Assembly (NCBI RefSeq): GCF_029626105.1
Contig: NZ_JARUBH010000009.1
Coordinates: 2,542,001 to 2,606,000 of the forward strand
Length of the DNA stretch: 64,000 nucleotides
Source: Solwaraspora sp. WMMD792
GTDB taxonomy: Bacteria > Actinomycetota > Actinomycetes > Mycobacteriales > Micromonosporaceae
Direction of reading: 5' to 3'
This document shows, in pieces, positions 9,221 to 18,063 of the stretch (position 1 is its first letter; every line of letters starts with the position of its first letter). Under the pieces are notes generated by a model that saw only the letters and a list, made by a program, of their open reading frames with translations, made no database searches and was not told the DNA's origin. Both the position numbers and the translations under genes were made by a program.

Positions 9221-11073
9221 CGATCGGCTTGGCCGCCACCCGGCCTCGACACCGCCTGAGCGTAGACGGCTACCGAGCCCTCTCCGCCGGCCTCGGCGAT
9301 GAGAAAGCCATTCGGCAGTTGCGGTCCACCGAGCGCAGCTGGCGCATGGTAGTGCTGTCGCTCCTGCTCAACAGGCTGGCCAGCGCTGGCGATCAATCCG
9401 GCAATCTGGTCCCGGCCAGTGAAGCCTGGCAACTGGTGGCGGCGGCCGACCGGGCCGATCCTGGTGTCACCGAGGACGTCCTAGCCCAGCCCCAGGTCGG
9501 AATCTGGGCCGCCCACCTACTGCGCCGCCTCAATGGCTGGGATCAGGGCAGCGGAACACCTCCGCTGTGGGCCGAGGCCGGGTATCTGCACACGCTGGCA
9601 GCAGCCGCCGCGATCCGTGCCGGTCTGACGTTCGAGCTGACGGTCCCGGCGCGTGACGGAATGGTAGTGCTACCCACGATCGGCTCGGCAGCCGTTCCGG
9701 ACGCCGAGCCCTGGTCCACGGCTCATATCAGCTGCGTGAACGGAGTGTTCGAGGTCCTCGCCGCCGACGAAACCCCGGTGGGGCCGGGCACCGGTGCCTG
9801 GCGGCCGCCGATCATCGTGACCGCGACGGCGGACGGACTCGCCCTGTCCGTGGAACTGATGGACCGGGACCACTACCGGGACCTCCGCGGCCCGGCCGCG
9901 CCCCGATCACTGTCGCCCACCGAGGTCACCCGGTGGCAGCGGTTACTGGCCGAGGCCTGGTCCATCCTCGTCCGCGAACAGCCGGAACGCGCCCCGGCGA
10001 TCGCCGCCACCTTGCGGGTGCTCACCCCGGTGCCGTCCCGCGAACGGTTCCGCTACCTGTCCGCCTCGGGCGGCGAGGCCTTCGGCAACGTTCTGCTGTC
10101 CGGTCTCGATGACGCCGTCGACCTAGCGGTTACCCTCGTCCACGAGACACAGCATCAGAAGCTGGGCGCTCTTCTCCATCTGCTCACATTCCATGACGAA
10201 GATGCGGATCGGCGGTACTACGCGCCGTGGCGTGACGACCCTCGGCCCTTGAGCGGCCTCCTGCAGGGCGTGTACGCCTTCGCCGGCATAACCGAGTTCT
10301 GGAGCCGGTACCAGTCGCCCAAACACGCGGATCTCGCCGGGTTCGAGCTGAGCCTGTGGCGTGGACAGACCTTGAGCGCGTTGCAGACCCTGATCGCCAG
10401 CGGCAGGCTCACCCTGCGCGGGCGACAGTTCCTCGAACTCCTACACAGCCCCGTTCAAGCGTGCCTCGACAAGCCCGTGCCCGGGCCAGTGGAACGCCTT
10501 GCCCGGATGGCCGCGATCGACCACCGCGCGATGTGGCGTGGCCACCACCTGGTCGTGGACCCGGCATCCGCAGAGGCGCTGGCGGATGCGTGGCGGCGAG
10601 GCAGGCCGGCCGTCGTCCCGGCAGGCAACTGCCGGGTGACCCCGTCGACCAGTCCCGAGGTCGGGCTGTTCGACACCCGCGCGGTGCTGATCCGGCATCA
10701 GCTCACCGACCCGGCCGCAATGAGACTGATGCGGGACAATCCCGATCTGTTAACCGCCACCGTGTCCGGTGCCCGGCCGGCCGACGCCCTGCTGATCTCC
10801 GGCGATCGGCGGGCCGCGCAGGCGGCGTACGCGGAAATCATCGCGGCGGACCCCGCGAGCGTCCATGCCTGGGTCGGTCTTGGGCTGGCCCGGTCGGAGC
10901 AGACCGGCGACGCGGCCGCCCGCGCCCTCCTGAGCAGACCGGAACTCGTCCGAGCGGTGGCGTCCCTGGTGGAACCCTCACCCGATCCGGTGCGGCTCGC
11001 CGCGTGGCTCGGCGCCGGGCTACCAGCGGAGTCGCTGGACATGCCGGTGCCTGCGGTCTGGCAGATCGCCTGA
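9217..11073 (+). CDS. aKG-HExxH-type peptide beta-hydroxylase-like protein (module B)
   Basis: A 618-residue protein starting at the ATG that overlaps the peptide stop. HETQH is at residues 309-313 in LVHETQHQKLGALLHLL, followed by YYAPWRDDPRP and FAGITEFW; residues ~50-110 share EDVLAQPQVG[IV]WAAH.LRRL and GYLHTLAAAAA.RAGL with copy A. The family is the HEXXH-motif peptide hydroxylase type; no radical SAM cysteines are present. Codons 243 and 512 are TTA, so together with the peptide gene this two-gene unit has three TTA codons. It ends only 8 bp from the convergent STAND gene, with no room for a separate terminator. Confidence 0.75.
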   Translation: MTIGLAATRPRHRLSVDGYRALSAGLGDEKAIRQLRSTERSWRMVVLSLLLNRLASAGDQSGNLVPASEAWQLVAAADRADPGVTEDVLAQPQVGIWAAHLLRRLNGWDQGSGTPPLWAEAGYLHTLAAAAAIRAGLTFELTVPARDGMVVLPTIGSAAVPDAEPWSTAHISCVNGVFEVLAADETPVGPGTGAWRPPIIVTATADGLALSVELMDRDHYRDLRGPAAPRSLSPTEVTRWQRLLAEAWSILVREQPERAPAIAATLRVLTPVPSRERFRYLSASGGEAFGNVLLSGLDDAVDLAVTLVHETQHQKLGALLHLLTFHDEDADRRYYAPWRDDPRPLSGLLQGVYAFAGITEFWSRYQSPKHADLAGFELSLWRGQTLSALQTLIASGRLTLRGRQFLELLHSPVQACLDKPVPGPVERLARMAAIDHRAMWRGHHLVVDPASAEALADAWRRGRPAVVPAGNCRVTPSTSPEVGLFDTRAVLIRHQLTDPAAMRLMRDNPDLLTATVSGARPADALLISGDRRAAQAAYAEIIAADPASVHAWVGLGLARSEQTGDAAARALLSRPELVRAVASLVEPSPDPVRLAAWLGAGLPAESLDMPVPAVWQIA

Positions 11074-11081
11074 ACGGCCGG

Positions 11082-14000
11082 CTACAGCGGCAACGGGTCG
11101 ATGTCACAGTTGGCGCGGACCCCATCGGCCGCGCTGACCGTCGCGGGATGCCTCGCACCCAGGACCGCCCGGAATCGGAGGAGTGTGTCCGCCAGCAGCC
11201 GTTCACCGTCCTCGGCACGTCCGGTCCGCTGTAGGTCCCGGGCAAGATTCACCGCACAGGCCAGGGTCGTGGGATGGTTGACGCCGAGCAGGTCCCGGCA
11301 TTGCCGCAGGACGATCGCGCCCAAGTCGCGCGCTTGGGCTACCTCACCGACGGCCTGGTAGGCGCTCGCAAGATTGATGCGGGCGTGCAGAACGTTCTGG
11401 TGGTTCGGGCCCAGCCGGTCGGTCAGCCGGGCGATCGACCGCTCGTCCAGCTGCCGTACGGTCTCGCTCTCCCCTTGCAGACGCATCGTGATCGCCAGGT
11501 TGACGTCGGCGCTGGCCGTGTGCGGATGGTCCGGGCCGTACAGCTGGCGCAGTTGCTCGGCCGCGAGTTCGCCCGCCTCACGGGCTGCCCCGAGGTTGCC
11601 CAGCACCCGCTGATCTATCGAGACGGTCAGTCGCGCCAGCGTGGTGTCCGGATAGCCCTCGCCGTACCGCTGCTGGTAGCGCAGCAGCACCCCTTCTGAC
11701 ATCGTCAGCGCGTTCGCCAGGTCACCGGCCTTCCGGCGGGTGACCGCCAGCTGCTGTGTCTGGCTGAGCAGCAGCGCATGGCGTTCGTCCGGCAGCAGGC
11801 TACGCACCAGGGTGACCAGGCTCTCCTGATCGGTACGGGCCGCCACGTGATCCCCGAGCTCGCGCCGGTCCAGATTGATGCCGCCCCGGGTGTTCAGGGT
11901 TTCCAGATGGTCCGCACCGAGCACTTGGACAAGCTGGGTGTAGGTCCGCTCGTCTAGCTGAAGTGCCCGGCTGAACAGCCCGGACAGCCGGAGGCTGACG
12001 GCGAGGTTGTGCGCGGCCCGGAGGGTGAACGGCTCGCCCTCGCCAAAACTGGCACGGGACCGCTCATAGACAGTCAGCGACCGGTCAAGTGCGCCAGAGA
12101 AGTCACCGGCCACCCGTAGATCGGCAGCGACCGAGCCGATAGCGTCCAGGGTCTCCTCACGGTCGTCGCCCAGCGCCTGCCGGTAGAGCTGCAAGGTGTC
12201 GGCGTTCAGCTCAGCCGCCGCACGGTAGTCACCGACGGTGAAATGCATGTAGCCCAACCAATTTGCCATCCGCAGCGTGTCGAGATGCGACGAACCCTCG
12301 ACCCGGACCAGCACGTCGTACGCCTGTCGGGCCAGGTCCCGGGCACCCCGGAAGTCACCCCAGCGGGACAGGTACTTCGCCTCGTTGAGCACCAGGTCAC
12401 GGACGTAGCCGTTCCGACACTGCGACGCATGCGACGCCAGCACGTGCGGGTACAGCTCCGCGTACCGTGGCCAGTGATCCGTCTCGTCGGGAAGGTTAGG
12501 GTCATTGGCGGCGAGCAGCAGATGCGCGCTGTGACGCAGCTCATCACGCTCGTCCGGGTCCATCTGGGCCACCAGCACCCGCTGCACCAAGCGGTGCATG
12601 TGCAGGGAGTTGGTGCGGTAGTCCACTCTCGCCAGCGAGTAGCGGCCGATGGTCCTCACCGCCTGGTTGAACCGGGTCGCGTTGCGCAGCACCGGGTCGA
12701 GGTCCGGATGGATCCCCAGGCCGCGCGCGTTGGACAGCAGGATGCGGCTGATCGGCTCGGGCGCGAAGAATGCGCACACCTGTAGCAGGCGCAACGCCGC
12801 AGGCTCCCGTTCCCGGAGCGCGATCAGCGACATACTCCAGGCGGCGGCGACCGCCTCCGGATAGTCCAGCGGTGCGGAGACCGCCGTGCCATCGGCGGCC
12901 GCCGTGGTCAGAGCCGGCCGTCCAGCGTCCAAGCGCCGCAGGTACTCGTCGGTCGTCATGCCGGTCTCGGCGACCCAAGCCGCAGCCAGCTCCACGGCGA
13001 GCGGAAGGTCGCCCAACGCCTCGGCCAGCCGGTCAGCGTCTCTCTCGGACAGCGCGCGCCCACGTCGCCGCCGCAACAGTAGGATGCTCTCCGCTCGGCT
13101 GAACACGTCGACCGGGATCGGGTTGGCCACCTCGCCCCACTCCGGGTTCCGTGACGTCACCATGATCTTGCCCGACTCTCCCGCCGGGAAGAACGGTTGA
13201 ACGTCGTCGGGATGTACGGCGTTGTCGAACACCAGGAGCCAGGATGGCGACGGATCACCCTGGGTAAGCGCGTCGATGACAGCCGGGACCGCCGAACCCG
13301 CCAGCGGCGCGACCGGCAGGTTGAGGCGTTGTGCCAGCTCGACGAGTGCACTGCGGATCTGCGCAGGCCGCTCGGCGGGAATCCACCAAACGATGTCGTA
13401 GTCGTTCTGGTAGCGATGCACGTACTCGTTCGCCAGCTGGGATTTCCCCACCCCGCCGAATCCATGGATCGCCTCCGGCAGCACTGCGGTCGTCCCCGAG
13501 CTCAGCCGCGAGTGAAGGATGGCGAGCAGCTCGGCTCGGCCGGTGAAATTCGCGTTTCGCGGGGGAATGTTGCTGATGGTGGCGGCACGACGGCTCTCCC
13601 GCTCGGCGGACGACTCCACGCCACGGCCGAGATCGGTGTCCCCAGCGCGGTGCTGGTCGGGCCCGAGTAGCTCGTCGAGACGGGAGGCGGGAACGTCGGA
13701 CCGATCCGACGGCGCCATGGTTACCAGCGTAGGGCGTGGCCCGGGGGCCGCGGGGCGATCAGCGAGAAGACTCCGCAGCCGGGCGGCCGCGACCAGGTGG
13801 GGCCCGCTCAACGCCTCGTTGACGGCCAGCTCGACCCGCAGAAACGGGCGGTTGCCCTCGGTTGGGCCGGGATGCTCGGCGGTGGCCGGCGCGGCGATCC
13901 GGCGGCTCAGGCCCTGGACGGCTTCCACCTCGGCGTGGAGTTCCGCCTCGACGATTCTGACAACGTCGATCGTCCGGTCGCGGTGCCCGTACTCCAGCAG

Positions 14001-15344
14001 CCGCTGCCGGACCCCACGGGTGAAATCGAAGGTCACCCTGGCCGGATCGGTGACCTCCTCGTCCGGCACGACAGCGCGGATCAGCCCACTGGTGAGCACC
14101 TCCGCCAGCTCTGCCGGGCCGGCTCGCGGCAGCCTCCGCGCGACGGCGAACATGGTACGGACGTTGAGCGGCGCAGCGGCAAGCGCGATCGCGAGCCGGA
14201 CCGCAGTGGGCGAGGCCATCGCCCGGAACCGGGCTACCGCGTACTCCGCGGAGTGCTGGCCCACGTCGTCGTCCTGTACTGCGGTCATCCGCGGATGGCT
14301 GGCCGAGACGAGAATCGCCGGCATCGCCACCACACCAGGCCCGGTCCCCGCGACCAGGTCCGCCCAGCGGCGCACCCACCGGCCGTCGATCTCCAGCACC
14401 GGCACCGCGACCGGGTCGGCCAGCCGGGCCGTGTCCGGGTCCGCGGCATCGATCGCGGACCTGCTCCACGCTACTCGCGCGGTCGTGGCCATCTTGGTCG
14501 TGCGCAGCCAGGTCCGCCGCGGGTCGAGCGCGGTCTGCGACCACCGCTGCTGCGGTAACGGGTTCAGCAGTGCGACGACCATGCGCGACGACCAGAGCGC
14601 GACGGCCGACTGCGCCGCGCCGGTCCACCAGATCTCCGAGTATCCGTCGGTCAGGATCAACACGACGGTACGACCGGTGGGGTCGACGATGTTGGCTGGC
14701 GCCATCGTCGCCCGGCCGGAGACAGAGCCGATCCCGATACCGTCACGCCCGTCGGACGCCATGGTCCGCACGCGGATGTCCCGGAACACACCCTGCCGTT
14801 CGAGCAACGCGGAGATCGTGGCGACATAGCCGGACCAGATCCACATCGACGGCCCGGTGTCCACCAACAGCACGACACTCCACCGGCGCTCGACTGCGGG
14901 ACGCATCACCGGCAGCCAGCGGCGGTCGATCACGCCACGTTCCGCTGTCGCCTCCTCGTCGATGACCATGTCCGTGCTGGACGGCACGTCCTGGCGCAGG
15001 CTCGCGAAGAAGTCGGCCCGTCCCTGTGTAACTGGAACGGCCGGCTGGTAACGGGTACGCGCCGAAGGCTCAGGCCGCGCCGCCTCAGCGACCCCGGCGT
15101 CGATGCCGGCACCGACGCCGGAGTCCGGCACCGACGGCTCCGGGTCTGCCGGGTCGGGCCCGCCGGGCGATGCCGCCGTGTCGGGAACGCCGCCTTCCGC
15201 AGCAGCTGCCTGGTCCGCCTCGTCCGGCCCTGCGGCCACTGTCCGCGTGGCTGCCTCGAAGCCGTCACGGCTGGCCAGCCACAGCGCATCCGCGATGTCT
15301 GACCAATGTAGTGAAGTCGGGCGCGGCCACTGCGAAGGTTCCAT
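11082..15344 (-). CDS. SAV_2336-type vWA/NB-ARC/TPR STAND protein (module B)
   Basis: I take the ATG at 15344 (1420 residues), which overlaps the MoxR stop by one base (TAATG). The N-terminal ~150 residues start with a WSDIADALWLA helix typical of SAV_2336-type proteins. A vWA domain follows: DTGPS (the DxGxS metal-site motif, near residue 158) and LILTDG, then NPLPQQRW. The NB-ARC P-loop HGFGGVGKSQL is near residue 630, with WLLVFDNA, VTSRN and LPLAVELAA. The last ~480 residues are TPRs with repeated G.DHP.T turns, ending RANCDIDPLPL exactly as in copy A. In the known systems the vWA domain works with the MoxR ATPase, here the next gene upstream. The protein likely couples NTP-dependent sensing to effector release (inference). 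Confidence 0.85.
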   Translation of the reverse strand: MEPSQWPRPTSLHWSDIADALWLASRDGFEAATRTVAAGPDEADQAAAAEGGVPDTAASPGGPDPADPEPSVPDSGVGAGIDAGVAEAARPEPSARTRYQPAVPVTQGRADFFASLRQDVPSSTDMVIDEEATAERGVIDRRWLPVMRPAVERRWSVVLLVDTGPSMWIWSGYVATISALLERQGVFRDIRVRTMASDGRDGIGIGSVSGRATMAPANIVDPTGRTVVLILTDGYSEIWWTGAAQSAVALWSSRMVVALLNPLPQQRWSQTALDPRRTWLRTTKMATTARVAWSRSAIDAADPDTARLADPVAVPVLEIDGRWVRRWADLVAGTGPGVVAMPAILVSASHPRMTAVQDDDVGQHSAEYAVARFRAMASPTAVRLAIALAAAPLNVRTMFAVARRLPRAGPAELAEVLTSGLIRAVVPDEEVTDPARVTFDFTRGVRQRLLEYGHRDRTIDVVRIVEAELHAEVEAVQGLSRRIAAPATAEHPGPTEGNRPFLRVELAVNEALSGPHLVAAARLRSLLADRPAAPGPRPTLVTMAPSDRSDVPASRLDELLGPDQHRAGDTDLGRGVESSAERESRRAATISNIPPRNANFTGRAELLAILHSRLSSGTTAVLPEAIHGFGGVGKSQLANEYVHRYQNDYDIVWWIPAERPAQIRSALVELAQRLNLPVAPLAGSAVPAVIDALTQGDPSPSWLLVFDNAVHPDDVQPFFPAGESGKIMVTSRNPEWGEVANPIPVDVFSRAESILLLRRRRGRALSERDADRLAEALGDLPLAVELAAAWVAETGMTTDEYLRRLDAGRPALTTAAADGTAVSAPLDYPEAVAAAWSMSLIALREREPAALRLLQVCAFFAPEPISRILLSNARGLGIHPDLDPVLRNATRFNQAVRTIGRYSLARVDYRTNSLHMHRLVQRVLVAQMDPDERDELRHSAHLLLAANDPNLPDETDHWPRYAELYPHVLASHASQCRNGYVRDLVLNEAKYLSRWGDFRGARDLARQAYDVLVRVEGSSHLDTLRMANWLGYMHFTVGDYRAAAELNADTLQLYRQALGDDREETLDAIGSVAADLRVAGDFSGALDRSLTVYERSRASFGEGEPFTLRAAHNLAVSLRLSGLFSRALQLDERTYTQLVQVLGADHLETLNTRGGINLDRRELGDHVAARTDQESLVTLVRSLLPDERHALLLSQTQQLAVTRRKAGDLANALTMSEGVLLRYQQRYGEGYPDTTLARLTVSIDQRVLGNLGAAREAGELAAEQLRQLYGPDHPHTASADVNLAITMRLQGESETVRQLDERSIARLTDRLGPNHQNVLHARINLASAYQAVGEVAQARDLGAIVLRQCRDLLGVNHPTTLACAVNLARDLQRTGRAEDGERLLADTLLRFRAVLGARHPATVSAADGVRANCDIDPLPL

Positions 15345-16396
15345 TACACACCCGTCGCGTACAGGTTGCGCCACACCGTGTCGAGCAGCCGGGTCCACTC
15401 CGCCTCGTTGCCGGCCGGGCGTGCCCCGGACGCCGCCAGGAAGACGGCGTTGAGGAGTTGGTCCGCCGCGAGCGTACCTTGTTCGCCACGCCGCTCGATG
15501 AAAGCCGTGATCAGCTGCCGCGCGTTCTCATCAGTTCTGGGAAAGTGCGCCGACACCAGATCGGCGAGCCGCTTCTCATCCGGGTCCGGCAGGTCGAGCC
15601 GGATACAGCGACGCAGGAACGGGGGCGGAAAGTCCCGCTCACCGTTCGACGTGATCACCACGACGGGGAACGCATGGCAGTGGACAATCCCTTCCCGGAT
15701 GACGGCGCGGTGGCCAGGGTCGGCCGTGTGCACCTCAACCGCCGGCATCCGGTTCCTGGCCCGGATCAGCTCGGGAATCGAGAACATGCCGTCCTCGAAG
15801 ACGTTCAGCAGGTCGTTCGGCAGATCGATGTCGCTCTTGTCGAGCTCGTCGATGAGCAGGACGCGGGGACGCCGGTACGGCAGCAACGCGGTGCCGAGCG
15901 GGCCGAGATGGATGAAGTCGCCGAGAACCGATTCGGGGCCATCCGGCGGCTGCTCACCGGCGGGCCGCTCCGCGGCGGCCTGCGCCCGGCCGATCGCGTC
16001 GTAGTCGTACAGGCCGGACTGCAGATTGGACCGGGACGTGATCGGCCAGTGCAGCACCCGGCCCAGCCGGAGATCCCGGGCAAGCTGATAGGCCAGGCTC
16101 GACTTGCCGACACCAGGACGCCCGGTGACCAGGAGCGGCCGGTACAGCCGCAGCGCCGTGTTGATCACGTCCAACTGGTCGCGGTCCGGGCGGGCAACGC
16201 CGGGGCTGCCCAGCCGGCGTGCGGTCTCGTCCGGGTCGTCTGGTGGATCCGGTAGGTCGGGACCACCGCTGAAAGCGCGCCACTGCGGCGGATCCGGCCA
16301 GGCGCCCTCCTCGGCTCCCAGCCGAGGGTGTCCCGATCCGTCGTACAGCCACCACCCCGCAGCCGGAGGCGGATTTTGCTGGTCCTGGTCAGTCAT
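15344..16396 (-). CDS. MoxR-family AAA+ ATPase (module B)
   Basis: 350 residues. An acidic/Pro-rich N-terminus (~100 residues, WWLYDGSG...) precedes a AAA+ core: Walker A GRPGVGKSSL, Walker B VLLIDELDKSD, sensor 1 VVITSNGERDFPPPF and arginine-finger-region FLRRCIRLDLP. The IDELDK and FLRRC blocks are typical of MoxR ATPases, which act with vWA proteins in metal insertion or remodelling. Its start overlaps the VMAP stop by 8 nt and its stop overlaps the vWA/STAND start by 1 nt, so all three are co-translated. Module A has no equivalent within the window. Confidence 0.88.
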   Translation of the reverse strand: MTDQDQQNPPPAAGWWLYDGSGHPRLGAEEGAWPDPPQWRAFSGGPDLPDPPDDPDETARRLGSPGVARPDRDQLDVINTALRLYRPLLVTGRPGVGKSSLAYQLARDLRLGRVLHWPITSRSNLQSGLYDYDAIGRAQAAAERPAGEQPPDGPESVLGDFIHLGPLGTALLPYRRPRVLLIDELDKSDIDLPNDLLNVFEDGMFSIPELIRARNRMPAVEVHTADPGHRAVIREGIVHCHAFPVVVITSNGERDFPPPFLRRCIRLDLPDPDEKRLADLVSAHFPRTDENARQLITAFIERRGEQGTLAADQLLNAVFLAASGARPAGNEAEWTRLLDTVWRNLYATGV

Positions 16397-17909
16397 TACG
16401 AGCCTCTTTCGGTGCGCTGTCTGGTGGCCAGATACGTCCGGGCTGCCGATCCGGATCGTCCCACAAGATGGAGAATCCGTGCCCGACGTGCTGCTCCCGG
16501 TGCGCGGTGTCCTCGGTCCACGCCCGACGCCTCAGCTGGGCCATCCGCACCGGCAACTGCGCCAGCTCGGACTCCGCAGACGTCCCTACGCCCAGCAGCG
16601 CCGCCACCAGCGATCGGAGGCTCGAATCAACCACCTGACTCCGGTGCCAGATGAGAATCGGTAGACCGGCGCGGAGCCCGGCGAGCGCCTGGCTCTCACC
16701 GGTGCTCCTCGGCGTCGGCGGCTGGTTGAGGACCATGGCCACGATCCCGGCCTCGTCCTTCAGGATCGCCTCGAGCCGGATGTCGTTCTGATCGGGCTCG
16801 GCGTAGTAGATCGGGTGTGGGTGCCCGGAGCCGGCGGTCAACTGTCGCCAGCGGGATCGCCACAGGCGGTGCCACTGCCGGGCGTAGAGACGGTCGAGAC
16901 TCCGGATCACCACCGGATAGTCCATCGCCAGTGGCGTCGGCGACGGCGACGAGAGCTCCTTACGCCAGGCGTCCACCGGCGTGTTGAGCAACTCCCAGGG
17001 TAGGACGAACTCGATCGTCACCGGGCCGTCCTTGTCCGCCCAGTCGCTCTCTGTCCGGAGGACGATGCGGTCGACCGCAGCCTCCAGACCGTCCCGCTCG
17101 ACCCGCTGGTCCTCACCACGGATCGGCTGCCAGACCGGCGACGCCCATTGCCGCCAGTAGGAGACGATGTACGAGTCGTCGTCTCCGCCGTACTTCTCGA
17201 ACTGAATCACCAGGTAGGCCATGCTGGGCCCCGGTGACGGCTCGGATCGGCGCGTTCGCAGGGCCGTCAACTGCGCTCCCATGCCCCAGTTGTCGGCCAG
17301 CGCTGCGGCCAGCGCCTGCAGCCGCGACGCCGCCTCGGGGGGCAGCAACGGTGCCACAGCGTCGAGAAACCGCAGCCAGGGCGGCATGCCATCGACGGCG
17401 TTGAGCCCGGACAGATGGGCGAGGACGTGCCACGCTGACGCGCAGTACGGTGGTGGCTCCGGTGATCTGGCCGCCACGAGCAGATGTCGCAGCACCTCAC
17501 GCCCGCGCAGACGGTGCAACTCCTCCCGCAGCCACCAGACCTCGTGTCCCTCGAAGACCTCGGTCACATGCCACTCATCCACCAGCCGGTACACCTCGGC
17601 GACCCGCCGGGTGTTCGGCTCCAGCGCCTCCAGACACTCGGCCAGTGACCGGAGGGCTCCCGGCTGCTCAGCGCACGACTTCACCAGCTCGACCAACTGC
17701 AGATGGAGCACCTCGTGCTCGCGCCTGGACGGCGGACCGCCCAGTACGGTGTCGAGTTCCTGCAGAAAGAGCTGACGTCCTGCGGTACTGCGGATGGTGG
17801 GCGACTCCCCGAGGAGAGCAACGAGCCGTCCGCGGAGGCGCCACCGGTCATGCATGGCCGTCTTCGAACCATGATCGAAAGCAGGCGTCTCCGGCATGCG
17901 GCTGAGCAC
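16389..17909 (-). CDS. VMAP-C domain protein with N-terminal EAD-like helices (module B)
   Basis: A 506-residue paralogue of 6751-8283. It has an N-terminal helical EAD-like part, then the VMAP-C domain with YLVIQFEKYGGDDD, QWASPVWQPIRGE, VTIEFVLPWELLNTPVDAWRKEL, P.LIWHRSQ and GHGFSILWDDPDRQPG. It is the first gene of the VMAP-MoxR-STAND operon and diverges from the caspase-like gene at 18064, so adaptor and effector share one intergenic control region (~150 bp). The role is inferred from the ternary vWA-MoxR-VMAP systems: it bridges the ATPase core to the EAD-bearing protease. The start could also be the Met four codons in. Confidence 0.75.
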   Translation of the reverse strand: MLSRMPETPAFDHGSKTAMHDRWRLRGRLVALLGESPTIRSTAGRQLFLQELDTVLGGPPSRREHEVLHLQLVELVKSCAEQPGALRSLAECLEALEPNTRRVAEVYRLVDEWHVTEVFEGHEVWWLREELHRLRGREVLRHLLVAARSPEPPPYCASAWHVLAHLSGLNAVDGMPPWLRFLDAVAPLLPPEAASRLQALAAALADNWGMGAQLTALRTRRSEPSPGPSMAYLVIQFEKYGGDDDSYIVSYWRQWASPVWQPIRGEDQRVERDGLEAAVDRIVLRTESDWADKDGPVTIEFVLPWELLNTPVDAWRKELSSPSPTPLAMDYPVVIRSLDRLYARQWHRLWRSRWRQLTAGSGHPHPIYYAEPDQNDIRLEAILKDEAGIVAMVLNQPPTPRSTGESQALAGLRAGLPILIWHRSQVVDSSLRSLVAALLGVGTSAESELAQLPVRMAQLRRRAWTEDTAHREQHVGHGFSILWDDPDRQPGRIWPPDSAPKEARND

Positions 17910-18063
17910 CGTCCAAAGCGTTGTAGCCGGCTACCGGCTTGGTCCACTGATGGCATGCTAATTGATCGGCGTACCCGCAACGCAAGCATCGAAGGCCACT
18001 CGCATACAGCAGACACGCCAAGCCGATAGGCGATCCACCATGTTCCATGCGATCGTGTCGTTC

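Noticed and set aside
791-11073. HExxH proteins as ordinary zinc metalloproteases
   Set aside because: HExxH alone would allow it, but no third-ligand pattern of a known protease family is visible, and coupling to small peptide genes with the conserved YAPWRDDPRP block fits the peptide-hydroxylase family better.
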